Below, piece after piece: positions 9,701-22,919 of a stretch of 64,000 nt of DNA. Source of the stretch: Bagarius yarrelli. Lineage: Eukaryota; Chordata; Actinopteri; Siluriformes; Sisoridae. Position 1 is the first letter of the stretch, and every line of letters begins with the position of its first letter. Both the position numbers and the translations under genes were made by a program. The DNA lies in assembly GCA_005784505.1 (NCBI GenBank), contig VCAZ01000049.1:3025501-3089500 (forward strand). The letters are read 5' to 3'. A model generated the notes under the pieces. The model saw only the letters and a program-made list of their open reading frames with translations. It was not told the origin of the DNA and searched no databases.

Positions 9701-12700
9701 TTAATAATTAACAAACAGTTATTATTACTATTATTATTATGATGATAATTATTGTTGTTTATTTGGACAATTCCGTTGTTTTTGACCTTTTATTAATACC
9801 TCATATTTTCAATAACCCTAGTTTTTTTTATAGTAAACAAACATTATAATAATAGAAAAGAAATCAATTACAGTATTACTGGAAGGTATTTCGAAGATAC
9901 AAATATTTTGCATTATTTGTCATATTGTGTATTAAAACACATGCATTACAGTAACGAATCAGGATTAGGAAACCAACAGCGTCGCAATATACGTTTATTG
10001 AAGATAAGATATACAGCTGAAATGAGCTGCACCGTGCATTTATACAGACCACCCGGTCTTTGCTTGCCTTTTACTCTAAATCAATCAAATTTAATCCAGC
10101 TGTGATTTCTTTGTTGGTTTTTGGTAGCATGCATGTTGTAACAGCTTGTTGGCAGGTTGTGCCAGACAACTCGGCTGCGCCGCAAAAAAAAAAAAAAAAA
10201 TGAATTTGGAGTGCCGTGATACTGTAAAGAAAAAAACAAACAAACAAGCAAACAAAAAACCCCTTGTGTGTGCATGTGTCTGTATGTGGTTGAGCAGCAC
10301 TCCGTCCTGTCCTGCCCGATGCTGTGTCTCTCCGGTTATTGCTCTCCACAGGGGTGTGAAGAGGGGCTGCTGAGTGCTGCTTCTGGGTAGCTGATGGTGG
10401 AGAGTAATGGAAAAAAGGCTTGTGTATGAACTCTGGAGGGCAGTCTCACTGGAAGACCTCATGCACCATAAAGTATTATCATTTACTTCACATCACATAA
10501 CCGAAGCGCCGAATTCCTACATGTAGAAGGGGAAATCGCACGGGCTTTCCATGTTTCACTGGAAATGAGTGCAATAAAAGGTGTGTACACTAAATTGCTT
10601 AGGTGCATTTGGCTCAGTGCCAGTCCTAGCCTTTTTTTTCCCCCCAAGCCTTATCCTTCACTCACACTGGCAGACATTTATCACCTCACGTTGCCTGCTG
10701 CTTTGTAGCCTAATGATTTCTCTTTTTTAGCACCTAGATCACAAAAATGACATTTTGTGATGTTTTTTTTCTGTTAATTGGTTTCGATTTATTTATCCAG
10801 TCCAATCCTGTGATGCATTTTATGCTGATGTGGACAGTCCCACATGGCCACCCTGAAGATTTCACTTCCAAAGCACAGTCTATGTTTGAGTCGAACCCTT
10901 ACTACAGGACATAATATCACTGGATAATATAGATTAATCCTGGTTTATTTACAGGATGTTTAAACTATTTTTCACCAGCAACTAATAAAGAATGCTTTAT
11001 AAGCCTTATTTTTTCTAGTCAGCCTTTTTTTCGGAATTTATCTCAGTTTTCTTGTCGTTCTCAATTGTGATTTGTGCCACATCCTAATTTTCTGCTTTGT
11101 GACAATGTCTGTTAATAGGGCTTTAAACCGCTGTACAAATAAAATTGATTTTAATAGAATTATATATTTAACGACATGCAACGATCCACATAGATTTTAA
11201 AAAAGCTTATCTTCTGACAAATTACATGTAGTTTCCTTTTTGTTTTTTTTTTCGTTTTTGTTTTATGAATAAGATGTCTGCCGCATCAAATCTAGTCATT
11301 ATCAATGCCGTTTTTAAGCTCGCTAATTTTTTAATTTCATGCCATAAAGCATGTGTAGCATATTTTAACAGGGGTTTTGTTCAGTAGCTCAAAGAGGCTT
11401 TAACATTTTTTGGACCTAGAACACACATGTCAATCTCATGGTGGATATAATCTTGATGCCACCCTGTGATATAATTTCCCAAAGGTTTTTTTTCCCTGTA
11501 ATGGATATTTTTTCAGCTTGCTATACATGCTTCAGGAATGTTAGCGCAATCACGCTAACCAGTTTCTCATGCTAGTTTGTGTGGAAGAGAAAAGCACATA
11601 AAAACGTCTATTTGTACACATTATTTTTACTCCTGTAAAAGACACATGTAATGTCTTTTTTTCTTTCTGGTTTTATAGCTAGTAGTAATAGTATTTAGCT
11701 AATAGCAGTAGTAGTTTAAAAACCACTGCTAAATCATCTTTTATTACTTTAACTTGCTAACATTTGAGGTTTATAGACCAGCTAGACCATGCTAGCAGCT
11801 AATCTGTTTAGCATAGAGGGCAAGCTATTAAGCATCGTAGCTAATTAATACTTAAATCTAGAGCAAAGTTAGCAAGTGCAAGTTAGCCTATGTGCCTATT
11901 TTTTTTTTTATGTTACTGTACTATAAAAATAAAAAGAGTAAATTTCTATCAGATTTTTAGGGATTTCCGAGAATTCTTTTTAAGAACATTTTTAGCTGTA
12001 GAAACATTTACACTAATGGGCTTTTTTTACACAGTGTAGCAATTATTATGTTTTTTTTTTTTTTTTAACAACTTGTGATGAATTACAGACTGCTTTAGTT
12101 GCATTATTTATTTATTTATTGTCTGTCTAACATATCAGCATACCGTGAGAAAAATGCTATGCTATGCTATAGTAGCAGCCTGACATTTAGTCAGTGACAT
12201 GCCTCAGTCGATCGCGTTTTTAAAGAAAAAAAAAAAAACAACGGTTATATTTATAACTAGCTAGGCTAAATAAAAAATAACAACCCATAAATGTTAATGG
12301 CTTGCAGTGTCTCAGAAATGTCACATTCAACACACAGCTCAAGTTATTTGCTTATAGGAAGAGCAGACTCTAGACTTGTTCCCTCGCTCCCTCTGTCCCT
12401 CTGCTTTGATTTCATTTTCTGTCAGTCACTTGTGTGTTTGGCAGTGAGCCAGCCCCGTGGCTTCACCTCTCAGGCACCGCGTGACCTTCACACATGGAAA
12501 TTAGCCACGTGCTTCTGTTGAGTAGGAGCAACTTCCCTGAAGGAAAAGGAAAAATTCTTTTCATCCTTCCCATTTTTCCTGCTCCCGTGAGTGTTGCTAA
12601 AGCCCTCATGTCCTCCAAACGGAGAGAGGACAGAAGAGAAGAGGCAGATCCAGGAAAAGCTCGTCCTCGGTCTAGAGGGAGGACGATGCACAGCGGGCAG

Positions 12701-13120
12701 CCAAGGAGAGCACTGCGTCCTGAGGCCCAGAGGATGTGTGTTTCAACATCTGCTGCATGTATAGCATCATGCTATAGATAGTGCACCTCACTCTTTCTTA
12801 TTTCAGGTTATATAGTGTAATATTTCATGTCTGAGTTATCCACTACTCTCCCCAACCTCCTGATGCCTCCATCTTCTTTGGCATGTTTTTTTTTTGTTTC
12901 TTCAGCCAAGAATAGCGACATAGAGCTAGTGCTCAAAATTGGGCAATTTTAGAATGACAGGCATTGATTAGTGTGACTGGTCATGGATGAAGGTGTTGAT
13001 TTTGGGCGCTGTGTGTGAGAATGAGCCTAGCTGTCAGCCACCTGTGTCAATAAACCTGTCATTTTCAGCCATGCAATACCACTCTGCATTTTACAATTGA
13101 AAAACAAAAATCAGCACGGA
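6768..13120 (+). other. arid1b: arid1b intron 1, first part: no gene, few repeats
   Basis: This is the start of a 29,747-bp intron. It is AT-rich, and I found no exon-like frame or tRNA in it. It holds a short TG tract (8452-8473) and several A or T runs. Reading on from exon 1 without splicing adds 17 codons and stops at 6819-6821. Confidence 0.7.
8452..8473. repeat. (TG)n microsatellite
   Basis: About eleven TG units, followed by TTTGTTT. It lies in intron 1 in otherwise unique sequence. Confidence 0.95.
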
Positions 13121-13129
13121 GAGAAAAAA

Positions 13130-13300
13130 CCCACTCACCAATATATCACGGTATACGGTTTACAATTATAGAAAAAGGTACCGAGGCCGTACACGAGTGC
13201 CACGATACCGATACAAACGATTAAATAACGCCGATAACAAAATGAGTGTATCGGCGATGCTAACGATTCACTTTTATCAAGTGCTGTATGTTAGCTGTTA
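13130..13300. mobile_element. Possible DNA-transposon relic rich in CGATAC motifs
   Basis: The stretch contains ATATCACGGTATACGG, CCACGATACCGATACAAACG and TATCGGCGATGC. Such CGATA/TATCG-rich sequence is typical of the ends of fish hAT-like non-autonomous elements. I cannot find clear ends or a target-site duplication, so this is a weak call. Confidence 0.3.
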
Positions 13301-13484
13301 AAGTGTTTTAAATTCTTCGTTCACAAAGAACACTTGGGTACACAGATCAGTATCAGTGACCCTGGCCGTAGTTTGCAGTCCACTTTAATTTAATTGCCAT
13401 GAAACAGTATGTGCATGAACGATAGTATTAATTACTGTTAAATTGTAGGTTTATATACGATAGTATTGTGCTGTCCTTTAATCA

Positions 13485-13735
13485 ATCCATCCATCCAAAA
13501 CTTGTCTGTACCCGTGCATCATACACAGGTTGAAGGAAAACCTGGAGCTTATTTCAGGTCAGGGGAAAAACTTGACAGGGTTACAGAGCACAACCACAGA
13601 TGTATTTATAAACTATAGACAATTTAGAGACGCAAATTAGCCTAAAATCTATGAAAACCTATAAAGTAGTTGTGGAGGTGGAAATTGAACTCCCAACCTT
13701 CTAACCCGGAACAAAACAAATGTGTTTTGATTAGA
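13485..13735 (-). mobile_element. Degenerate tRNA-derived SINE, family C
   Basis: The order of features matches the family C copies at 48950 and 53570: CCATCCATCC, a 'GGAGCTTATTTCAGGTCAGG' phrase, GACAATTTAGAGACGC, and at the right end TTGAACTCCCAACC, a worn B box on the minus strand. Many substitutions imply an old insertion. Confidence 0.55.
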
Positions 13736-14515
13736 GTTCGAAACGCCATCACGAAGTCACTGCTGGTCTCTTGAGCCTTAGCCTTAAGACTTAGCTGCTC
13801 TAGATAAGATAATTGTAACTCACTCTAAAGAAGGCCGAACCTTTGCTGCAAATCCCCATCCAAACCCACGCCTTCCGTGCAGATTACATGATCAAAGACA
13901 ATTAATACAATAAATTCCGTGTCATTTACTTTATAGTACAGTTAGTAACAATACTAAAAATGGTAAACATAAAAATAGTAACCGATTACCAATTACCTGC
14001 TGTATTTGAACTAATTCGTAAGCGAACACGACCTACATAAGCTATGTGTCACTATCGCACACATACCAAAATCTAATCACACCATATTTCTACCTGTTTA
14101 AAAGAAATACTGCAATTATTGGCGTTATCTATCAGACCCTTAAGCCGAGCTTACATTGCACGATTTCAGCCACGGTTTGGTTTCCGAAAAGATTCTTATA
14201 ATCGTACACTAAAATCTGTTGTCTTTGATGGCTTGTTTGACAGGTTAATCAACAGCTGAAACAACTGATAGCAACGGCTTGTGCTATCAATTGATTCCTC
14301 AGAGGAACTTTTTAGAAACATTAAAAGCATTTAGCAGACACTTTTATCCGAAGCGATGTACACAAGTGCTTTGAGTCACATCTTTAAACAGGTCAATACC
14401 GTACATTAGATCAGAAACATTGATCAAAAACAGTGTCAAAAGGTTTTAGACGCTTACGTGCGGTGTGTGTTCCCCTATGACCACTGTCAAATCAACAACA
14501 AAAGGATTGCCGAAC

Positions 14516-14553
<38 letters not shown>

Positions 14554-16449
14554 GATGATGCAATTTGTACAGAAAAATAGCAATAAAATAAAACGTATTG
14601 AGCAAAATTACCGCAAAAGATGTTCTTTTTAAAAAAATGTTTCTGTTTGCTGCTAGCTACTATTTATCGAGGAAACATGGGTTATAAAATGTGTCCTGGA
14701 TTGATAAAACTACGATTGTAAAAGACTTTTAAAAATCGTAAAGTGTAAGCTGTATGTGTTTTGATCCAGCTTTTTTTCGGCAGTACATGGATGCGCTGAT
14801 GACGTAGCTTTTTTAGGTGAACAGGGTACGCAGAGGTATGCACATACATATGTTGACGAGTAGGTAGGAAAGCCTATCATAAGGTTGGAACTAAACATTT
14901 TGATTGGATGAACATTCTTGGTTCTACTCCTTCCACAAAATATATAAATACTGTATATAGAAATACATTTTGACTATTTAACTTAATATCGGGATGTAAA
15001 GAGACTTTACAGAAAAATGTTTCTAAAAACAATGACATATTATATCTTTACTTCCTTAAACTTGCATTTATAAGCTAGAAAGTATATCCAAGCACCTTGT
15101 CAATAATCAAATGGTGACCCAATGGAAAAAGAGATTCCCACTTCTTTTAGAACCCTATTTATGATGCAAAGGTGGAGTAGTCGGAGTAACACCTTTCTTG
15201 TGCGTGTCACCTCTTTGTTCAGCTCATCTCATGACCTAATTAATGAGCTGCAGAATTATAGTTGCTCTCAGTGCCAAGCTGTCAGCTTCCAGACTGTATT
15301 AGCTTTTCTCTCTTTGCTTCTGGCAGCTAGAGCTAATCAATAGCAATGCTAATCTATAAATGTCTCAAAATATATTTACATCTTCAGGATTTAAAAAAAA
15401 ACAAAAACCCAAAGAAACTAAATATATTCAACAAAATTGAATTCTTTTATTGAAAATCGATCATTTACTTATGTTAGTTTAAAAAGCAAAGAAAACGCTT
15501 TTCTTATTCCAGCTACACGAAGGTCTTTTGATGAACATCCACTTGCGGGGTAGGATAAGCATACAAAGGTTACTATAATGTCAACCGTATGTCAATGGCT
15601 TCTCTGTTTACAGTTTTGTAGATCAAATTTCCATAATCAATCGTTTGGAAAGATGAACTCTGTCTACCAGTGGAAAACAGTTCCTCTCTTTTTTTAAAAA
15701 AAAAACCAAAAACCTACAAAAAAAACACAACTGCTGCTGCATCTTTATTTTGAGTGGAAATTGATGTGTCAGAGAGTTGGCGCTCTTAAACTTGTGAGCT
15801 TTTAGGTAAATTAAGACGAGTCGTAGAGAAAAGCTTTTCACGCCAAGCACAATGCATTATAGTCTTCTCCTGTCTGGGTATGATATATCTCTCTCTCCTT
15901 TTTCTTTCTCTTTCATGTTGTCTTACTACACGCTTTTAGGCTTAGATCTTGCTCACTCAGCTCTTCAGCTGGCATGAAGTTGTACGGTTCAGCTTTAGAA
16001 TTAATTAAGACCTGTGAACTGTTGTAACGCCACCAAATTCACAATGTCGCTCAAGCCACATGCTCACAATTCATGGAAGAGAAAAGTAAAGAACCTCAAT
16101 TAACATGTTTTAGCCCTTCAGCATTTTTCTCTTTTTTTGCATTTCCTGCTAAATGTCAGCGCCTCACTGTCCTTGTCGGTTGCGTCCTTTTCGCTGACCT
16201 TCCCTCAGCCTATCTGCAGAGAACCATCATTCAAGTCATTAAGCATTAAAGATGAATTGTTTCATTATGTCAGAGTAGCAGAAAAAAAGTGATTTGGTCC
16301 AATTAGTGTTAATTAAGACTTGCCGAAGCATTAAGAAGAATTAAAACCCATCTGTGCTCTGTGCAAGAAAAAGTCCAGGTCCAGAAAATGCTGGTGCTTT
16401 GGAAGGTCACAGGACATTTGCAGGATTTGCAGGATATGGAGAAAGCTCT
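13736..16449 (+). other. arid1b: arid1b intron 1, unique AT-rich stretch
   Basis: No gene is visible. It contains a poly-A run at 14518-14550. The segment around 16200-16340 is non-repetitive and holds several AATTAG and TTAATTAA cores; it is discussed as a possible conserved element. Confidence 0.6.
14518..14550. repeat. Poly-A run of about 33
   Basis: An uninterrupted A tract follows CCGAACCT. No retrotransposon body is recognisable just upstream, so it may be a simple homopolymer or the tail of a very worn retrocopy. Confidence 0.95.
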
Positions 16450-16556
16450 GAAGGCTTCTTGACCAGATGCCTTCTACGTTTTTTTAGGTCACAAAACCGT
16501 TACTAACAAACTAATCACCTTCTTCTGGTAGTTAAATTAGCCGTATAGCGGTACAG
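16450..16556 (+). repeat. Local duplication, copy 1
   Basis: This shares 'TTGACCAGATGCCTTCTAC' at its left and 'CTGGTAGTTAAATTAGCCGT', then ANAGCGGTACA, at its right with 16843-16997. Between these the copies share ACAAAAC-GT-AC-AA-AAACTA. It is not a family I recognise. Confidence 0.8.
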
Positions 16557-16842
16557 AAACAACCGTTATAAAGCGTGTTCCAATATTTGTTTCGTAAAAT
16601 TGTATTAATTTATTCCCAACATTTTATTTTCTTCATTTCATAGTGTGTCTCTCGGCTGCACTGCTTCCACTATGTGTATGTGGATGTTAGATTTTTTTTG
16701 TCCAATCAGATTTCAGTCTCAATGTGCTGCCATGTTAATCTAATCTGCCCAAAGCCTTCAGAATCAGTAGTGCTGACCAATGTAACTTAAACCATATAAG
16801 CAATGGGACTGTTTCTTTAACCAATCAGATTAAAAATTTTTA

Positions 16843-16997
16843 AGGCTCCTTGACCAGATGCCTTCTACTTGTAAGAAACATATACATATAAACATATACA
16901 TATACATACATTTTATATGTACCAAAACAGTGACCAATAAACTACTCTCCTGACTACTCTCCTGGTAGTTAAATTAGCCGTACAGCGGTACATTGTC
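16843..16997 (+). repeat. Local duplication, copy 2, with a microsatellite insert
   Basis: This is the partner of 16450-16556, about 390 bp downstream in the same orientation. It is longer because of an ACATATACATATA tract near 16880-16915 and a duplicated ACTACTCTCCTG. Confidence 0.8.
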
Positions 16998-18179
16998 GGC
17001 TAGCTAGCATTTTTCTGTCCCTTGATTCGCCGGTCAGAGTTACAGCCAAGTTCGAATAGCAAAATATGTCTATACCAATCCGCACTCATTAATACAGTTA
17101 AATTACACTTTTTACACCCTTGATGGCTGAGGGCGGAGGAGAAATTGACTTGGTCTTAGGCAAAAATCTATTTTTAAGACTTACTTTAGAACAAAGTTAG
17201 ACATTGTGAGGAGAGTTTGAATAACCCCAAGGATAAGTAGCTTGTCTTAGCCCGAAAAAGAGTTTGTTTGCCACTTCCAGCCCTCGAATATATGATGTCT
17301 TTTATTTGATAATGTATGGTTTTTTTTCATGTTATTAGATAAATATTGATTCTGAACTGCTCCAGATGAGGTATGTGGCACAGTTGCAGTTGAAGTGTGG
17401 AAGTTTGGAGTGGGTTTCTTGTTTTAATAAAAATGGTTTTCACCCTCAAAATGCGAAATGCCTCTTTCTCTGTAATGCCACTAATCTCTAGTTATATTGT
17501 GTTTTTGTATAGTATTGATGGTTTATATAATTGCGGCATGATAGTGGTGGTATTAAGCGGTGGATTAACTTCCCATTAAAGGCGCAGGTACCAAATGCAC
17601 GGCCCGCTAATGGTGTTCTATCTGATCGACTACATTTGTATGTGAATGTCAGTAGCTTCGCATGCACGTAACTACATGTAATTGAAGCTCACGTTGACTT
17701 AAGGCTCTTATTTCCCAATGGAAATTCCTATAAATAGGTTTGATGGCAAACATATATTCATAATAATAAAAAAAAAAAAATAGATGAGCAGTTGGGTGTT
17801 TTTGCTGAAGGAGAATCAGCTTTGTTTAGCTTTTTTTAGTCAACTCCGGTGGCGAGTTGTCATTGAAGAGTTATATCCCCCTTTTACATATTAATGTGTT
17901 TCTCACGAGACTGTTCCAGCATGCATACATTTCCATGATTAGGTCTGACTGGCGTAGGCATGTTGATGTGTTTGCTGTGCTGTGCATTATTTTTTGCATG
18001 AACCATGCTCACTCACACGCTCATTTATTCCTAACGGCATCTTTTTTTTCAGCGTCCCCTGTCCCCAACGGGCTAGACTCTGGTTCTAGATGCATCGGAA
18101 CCTATTACGCGTAACGGCTCTACTTTCTCGACGCTACACGTCATTCTCTGCATGTTATGACACTTGTTTTATGACTGCT

Positions 18180-18780
18180 TACATATCAAATATTTAAATA
18201 AACAGAATGGAGGGCTGGCTGCTGCCGGAGGGGAGAGACGTTTATTTCCGTGCGGCGGGACACGACGTGCGGGTTGGTCGTGAGTGTGCAGTGGAGGGAG
18301 GTAGAATGCTAGACACGGTGAAGAGAAATGCTCCGCTTGGCTCCAATCAAAGCGCCCGACGACGGGGTTTTTTTTGTTACTCACACCCAGCAGCGGCGAA
18401 GGCAGAGCCATCAGTCAGCGACTGTGCCGGCCCCGGTGGCTCATAAAAACCCAGCCCGGCGTGGCGCATGAATATCAATCGTGCGCCATGGAAAGAATAC
18501 GCCTGGCAAAAAGTGTTATAAAACAACAGCGTTTGAAAAAAAGTACTAAACGCAGGAGGTAGAAGAGGAGACCTGATTTATTTGTCTTTCCTCGAGAGCA
18601 AGCAAAGCAGTCAGGGCACGCCGAGTCGCTTCAACCCCAAGATGGTGGGAGGGCCATTACTGTCAGGCTAATCTTAAAATAATTAATTGAGAAGTTGGCG
18701 CTTTTAAAGAGTATTGTAATTGAATCCTAAATTAGGTCCGGGAAGGAGGACACGTCCTGTTTTACTATGAGCCTGTTCCC
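18180..18780 (+). promoter_or_regulatory. GC-richer unique block in intron 1, candidate enhancer
   Basis: This block stands out from the AT-rich intron by its CpG content, lack of any repeat match and clusters of plausible factor sites: GCGCATGAATATCAAT (POU-like), AAAATAATTAATTGAG (homeodomain-like) and CTCCAATCAAAGCG. No frame in it looks like a gene. The regulatory role is an inference. Confidence 0.35.
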
Positions 18781-20650
18781 ATTCTCGGAGCCGTAATCGT
18801 GTCTATTGGCTAAAAACACAGCCAAGAAAGGAAAGCTGATGATATGTAAAGCTAGAAAGGGAGAAAAAAACAAAACTATCATTCATCTACTAATTCATTT
18901 TTCTTTTTTTAGCCGTGTTATGACGACTTAGAGAGGATCCGTCAGGCGTGTGTCTACGAGTCGGTAATTCCATCAGTATGGCCTGTTTGCGTTGTAAACA
19001 AATGTATTAAACGTTGAGGAAGTAAACGGAATGAAATGTAAACAGTAAACAGAATGAAATGCATAAATCCTGCATAAGCTACACATTAAAGACTTTCAGA
19101 GGCATCAGATCTGAGAAGAGGATTGCATTTTTCTTCTGCTCTCTGCGGATGAGTCAATAGGCACCACGTTCAATCTCAGCGCCTCTGAAGGCCGTGGGGG
19201 TCCATGAACGGATGCTTTGACATTTTGGCAATGGAGCTCATGTTGTTCCACATCTCAAGGCAGATAAATTCATCAATACCATTTTTCTAACTCTCAGTGC
19301 AAGCAGATTGAAACAAGAGTAAAATAAAATATACCCGGCTCAAAAAGATAAAATTGATTATGCAATTTATATTAAACATTATATGATGTACCTGCTTTTT
19401 TTCACATACCTACCAGCTTTTGCTTTTTTATTTCTATCTCTTCTTCGGAGGCAAATTTCAGCCCTTTATTCTTCTTTATTTGTAAAAACTACAGTTAAGT
19501 ACATTTGGAACGCTAATTTAACTATAGTGTATATACTTTGTGTTAATTATCTCTCGGACCGATGAAAGAATTGTTCCAATCCGTAGGGCAAAAAAGCAGC
19601 TAAATATAGTAAATAGACCTTACAAAGAAATCAAAAGAAAAACAATTAAAGCAATAAGCATAATTTTAACAATATAATTAAACCTTCAACTGTTATGAGA
19701 AGTGTTAAACTGTTATAGCTTTTATACTGATTAGTAATAAATTCCTTTAATACTTTTTTAATAACGTACACTTGCCATCAAAAGCCTGGGGAGTTCATTG
19801 TTTTGCAGCAACTTAATATATTAAACATTAACCTGGTATATTTTTAGGGAAACAGTATCATGTAAATATTTTTAAGTAAATAAGTAAGAACAAACAATTA
19901 CATGTTCATAAAAAAGAATAAAAATAGTCTCTCCTGGCATCAGTCGTGTCTTATGCTTTATTTTTAAATAGCCAATTTACAAATGGTGTTATTAAAAAAT
20001 ATATAGTAGAATCGGTCTCTGTGGATTTTAATGAAGCTTGCTTCCTCAGGCGTCCGTAAAAAAACTTGGCATCTGACTAAGATTTGGTGTGTGTACCAGC
20101 ACTGGAATACCAAAGGATATAATAGAAAACGTCACTAAAAAGTGTTTAAGTATAAAGCATGTGGGTGTGGCTTAACAGTCCTATATGTCCTCATGGGACA
20201 AATAAAGTCTACATTCATTAATGCGAACTATTTCAAACAAAAATAACCGAGGACACGTTTCCGTCAGCTCACTTGTTACATTTTTCGACGCTCTTTTCCA
20301 CAGTGACGTACTTCTAAACTTCTATCAATTAATAAATCTATTCTGGTTTTGTAGAACACAAATGAAGTGTACAAACCCTTTTTTTGTCAGTGCACTGATC
20401 AGAAAGTCTGCCATTTAAAGACTGTGTCTCAATTGCAGAATCTATGGAATGTCTGATGCCTAAAAAATCCCAAAAGACACCACAAACACCAGGAAGCCTC
20501 AATGCTTGCTATGTTCCTTTACTACAAATAAGATCATAGCTTCTGAAGCCTCTCAGCTCGAGTAAAAAAGAGAACGAACTCTTATTCAACTTTGTCTACC
20601 AATATAAGTGGCTCATTATTTTGGTTGATGTAGCTTTACAACAATCCCAA
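18781..20650 (+). other. arid1b: arid1b intron 1, no gene or recognised repeat
   Basis: AT-rich sequence with no exon-like frame. I see nothing to name in it. Confidence 0.6.
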
Positions 20651-20654
20651 GAAT

Positions 20655-20800
20655 GGGGATGTAGTAGCGCAGTGGTTAAGGTGTTGGATGATCAGGGTTT
20701 GATTCCCAGCACCACTTTTGGGCCCCTTGAGCAAGGCCCTTAACCCCTAATTGCTCAGTTATATAAAAGCGATAAATGTAAGTTGATCTGGAAAAGGGAG
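20655..20800 (+). mobile_element. tRNA-derived SINE, family A
   Basis: The A-box-like GTAGCGCAGTGGTTAAGG and B-box-like GGGTTTGATTCC are both well kept, followed by GAGCAAGGCCCTTAACCC and the ATAAATGTAAGTTGATCTGG tail. The 3' tail is shortened. Confidence 0.85.
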
Positions 20801-21089
20801 GCCGCATTCCTTATTTAGTTTGTTTAACTCTAACAACCCTTAAGAGATTAATGGTTTTGAGGCGGTTCGTCTTGCTGTACCATGACAATAAACACAAAAT
20901 GTATATTACATAAAAAAAGGTTTAGGTAACATATTTCTGCCAGAAATTGACAGAACCAGGGTCCTTACCAGTGGCTACACTGATATACTGATCCACTACC
21001 TACCTAGCGATCTACCGACCTACTTAATTAGCTAGGGATCCAAGCTAAAACTCACCCTTGGGTAGTGGGGAAAAACTATTTCATACACA

Positions 21090-21830
21090 GTGGTAATTCA
21101 AAGTGCTTTACATAAAAGCAATTAAAATTATTATTAAAAATCACAACAGTAAAAACTGAGAAATTAAAATAAAAGCAAACATTTCAAATGATTACATATG
21201 AGTTAATAATATAAAGTTACTTAGTTCAGATGTAGCTCAGATTGCTATCGATTTAGCACATCTGCTTGTTCTGGGAACTGGTTTTGACTGTGGGCTACAG
21301 AATAGCTAAAAGCAGATTCTCCTTGTTTAGAGTAAATCGTTGGTATACCTAACTGACTTGATCCTAATGATCTGAGTGATCTGATAATCAGTAAGCATAT
21401 CTGCTTACTAAATGTACTTAGGTCCTATAGGGTATTGAGCGATTTATACGCCAGTAACAGTACTTATCAAATCTTTTAGTAATCAGCAGCCAGTGTTAGG
21501 ACCTGAGGACCGGTGTGTGATGTGTCCAGATTTTCTGGTTCTAGTCAGAATCCTGGTGGCAGCGTTCTGTATGAGTTGTAGCTGCCTAATAGTCTTTTTA
21601 GGAAGGTGAGTAAGAAGTGCATTGCAATAGATCATTTTAATGGTGATAAAGGCATGAACAAGAGTCTCCAGATCAAAACCCTGAAATCTAGCAATACCCC
21701 TGGTTTGCTGATTTAGTTAATGTCATTACATGACATGTCTTAAATGACTCCAGAATCACACCAAGAATTCACGACTTGATTTTTAGTTGTTCGACCCCCT
21801 AGAATGAAGGTAGGTATTCAGCTCGTGATC
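21090..21830 (-). mobile_element. Probable interspersed repeat of unknown class
   Basis: Phrases such as GCAGCGTTCTGTATGAGTTG, AGCTGCCTAATAGTC, GTGCATTGCAATAGATC and GGCATGAACAAGAGTCTC match, from memory, a repeat seen in many fish genomes. I cannot assign a class or exact ends. The SINE at 21861 lies just to its right. Orientation is a guess. Confidence 0.4.
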
Positions 21831-21860
21831 TTTGCTTTCGAAAGAATAATATGCCATTTT

Positions 21861-21996
21861 TATACAGCTGAACAATTAGGGGGTTCAAGGCTCTGCTTAG
21901 GGGCCCAGCAGTGATAACTTGGTGGTGCTAGGAATCAAACCCTGAACTTTCATTTAGTAATCCAACACCTTAACCACTGCGCTACCACATTCCCTA
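21861..21996 (-). mobile_element. tRNA-derived SINE, family A, truncated
   Basis: The minus strand shows the head (GTGGTAGCGCAGTGGTTAAG) and the GCACCACCAAG and GGCCCCTAAGCAGAGCC segments. The 3' tail is missing after the TTGTTCAGCTGTATAAA segment. Confidence 0.8.
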
Positions 21997-22919
21997 TACA
22001 CACAGATGAAGATAGCTGAAGCACCAAAAGAGTACAGATATAGCTAGTGGCAGTCTGTTATATGTCTGTATTTGGTATTTCCCATTCAGTTCCCGGTGCT
22101 TTCCAGAATGTCATTTGCACCAAAGATGTAAGCTGCAAATGCCTCAAGTATAACCATGTGTGACATCTGACTGGTTGGTGGTGTGTCCAGTTTGAACGCT
22201 ATACAGAACCATTTAAAAAAAGAGAAGTGCTTGTTGCTAACATAATGGGTTCCGTATAATATTTAGAGCACTTATAGTAAGTATTAGTCACATGGCCTTA
22301 ACTTTTTCTTCTCTGGAAGTCTTTTCCTTTTTGGAAGCTTACAGTCATTACCATGTAAAGTTTGTGCTGCAGAAGTGCAGTGTGGTTTTGTTTAAAACCT
22401 GCTGCTTGCCAGATGAGTCAGACTAAAGCATCTCCAGTGAAGAAGACCTACAGATCAAAGCTTGAGAGAAATATGCTCTCCATAAAACTTTGCCTCCACC
22501 ATGACGCATAAGGAGGTCTCGGACAGAAAAGATATTTTGTGGTTTGAGGTCCGGTAATAGTTCTCTAGAATAAGGATGATGTGAACTTGGGTTAGGATAA
22601 CAGATGGTCTATATTTAAAGTGTTGAAACAATTCTTTGTCCTGGGGCTGAAACGACTCTAGATAAACAGCTTTGCAAATACTTTAGAATCAGCTGTTGGA
22701 AAAAAAACAGACTCGGTTCGTCACAGTGTTGAATGGAGTGTTAGAGCAGTGGATGATTAGCAAGTCCTAATGCATGACCTGGTGCTGTATTGTAATGCAA
22801 CAAATGTTATTATTTCTAATTTTTAGTTTAGACAAACAATTACTAGCACACCGATAAGTGTGTCTTCACCAGAAAGTTGATAGCACATTATTTTCTAGAA
22901 TGCCTTTATATGCTATTGC

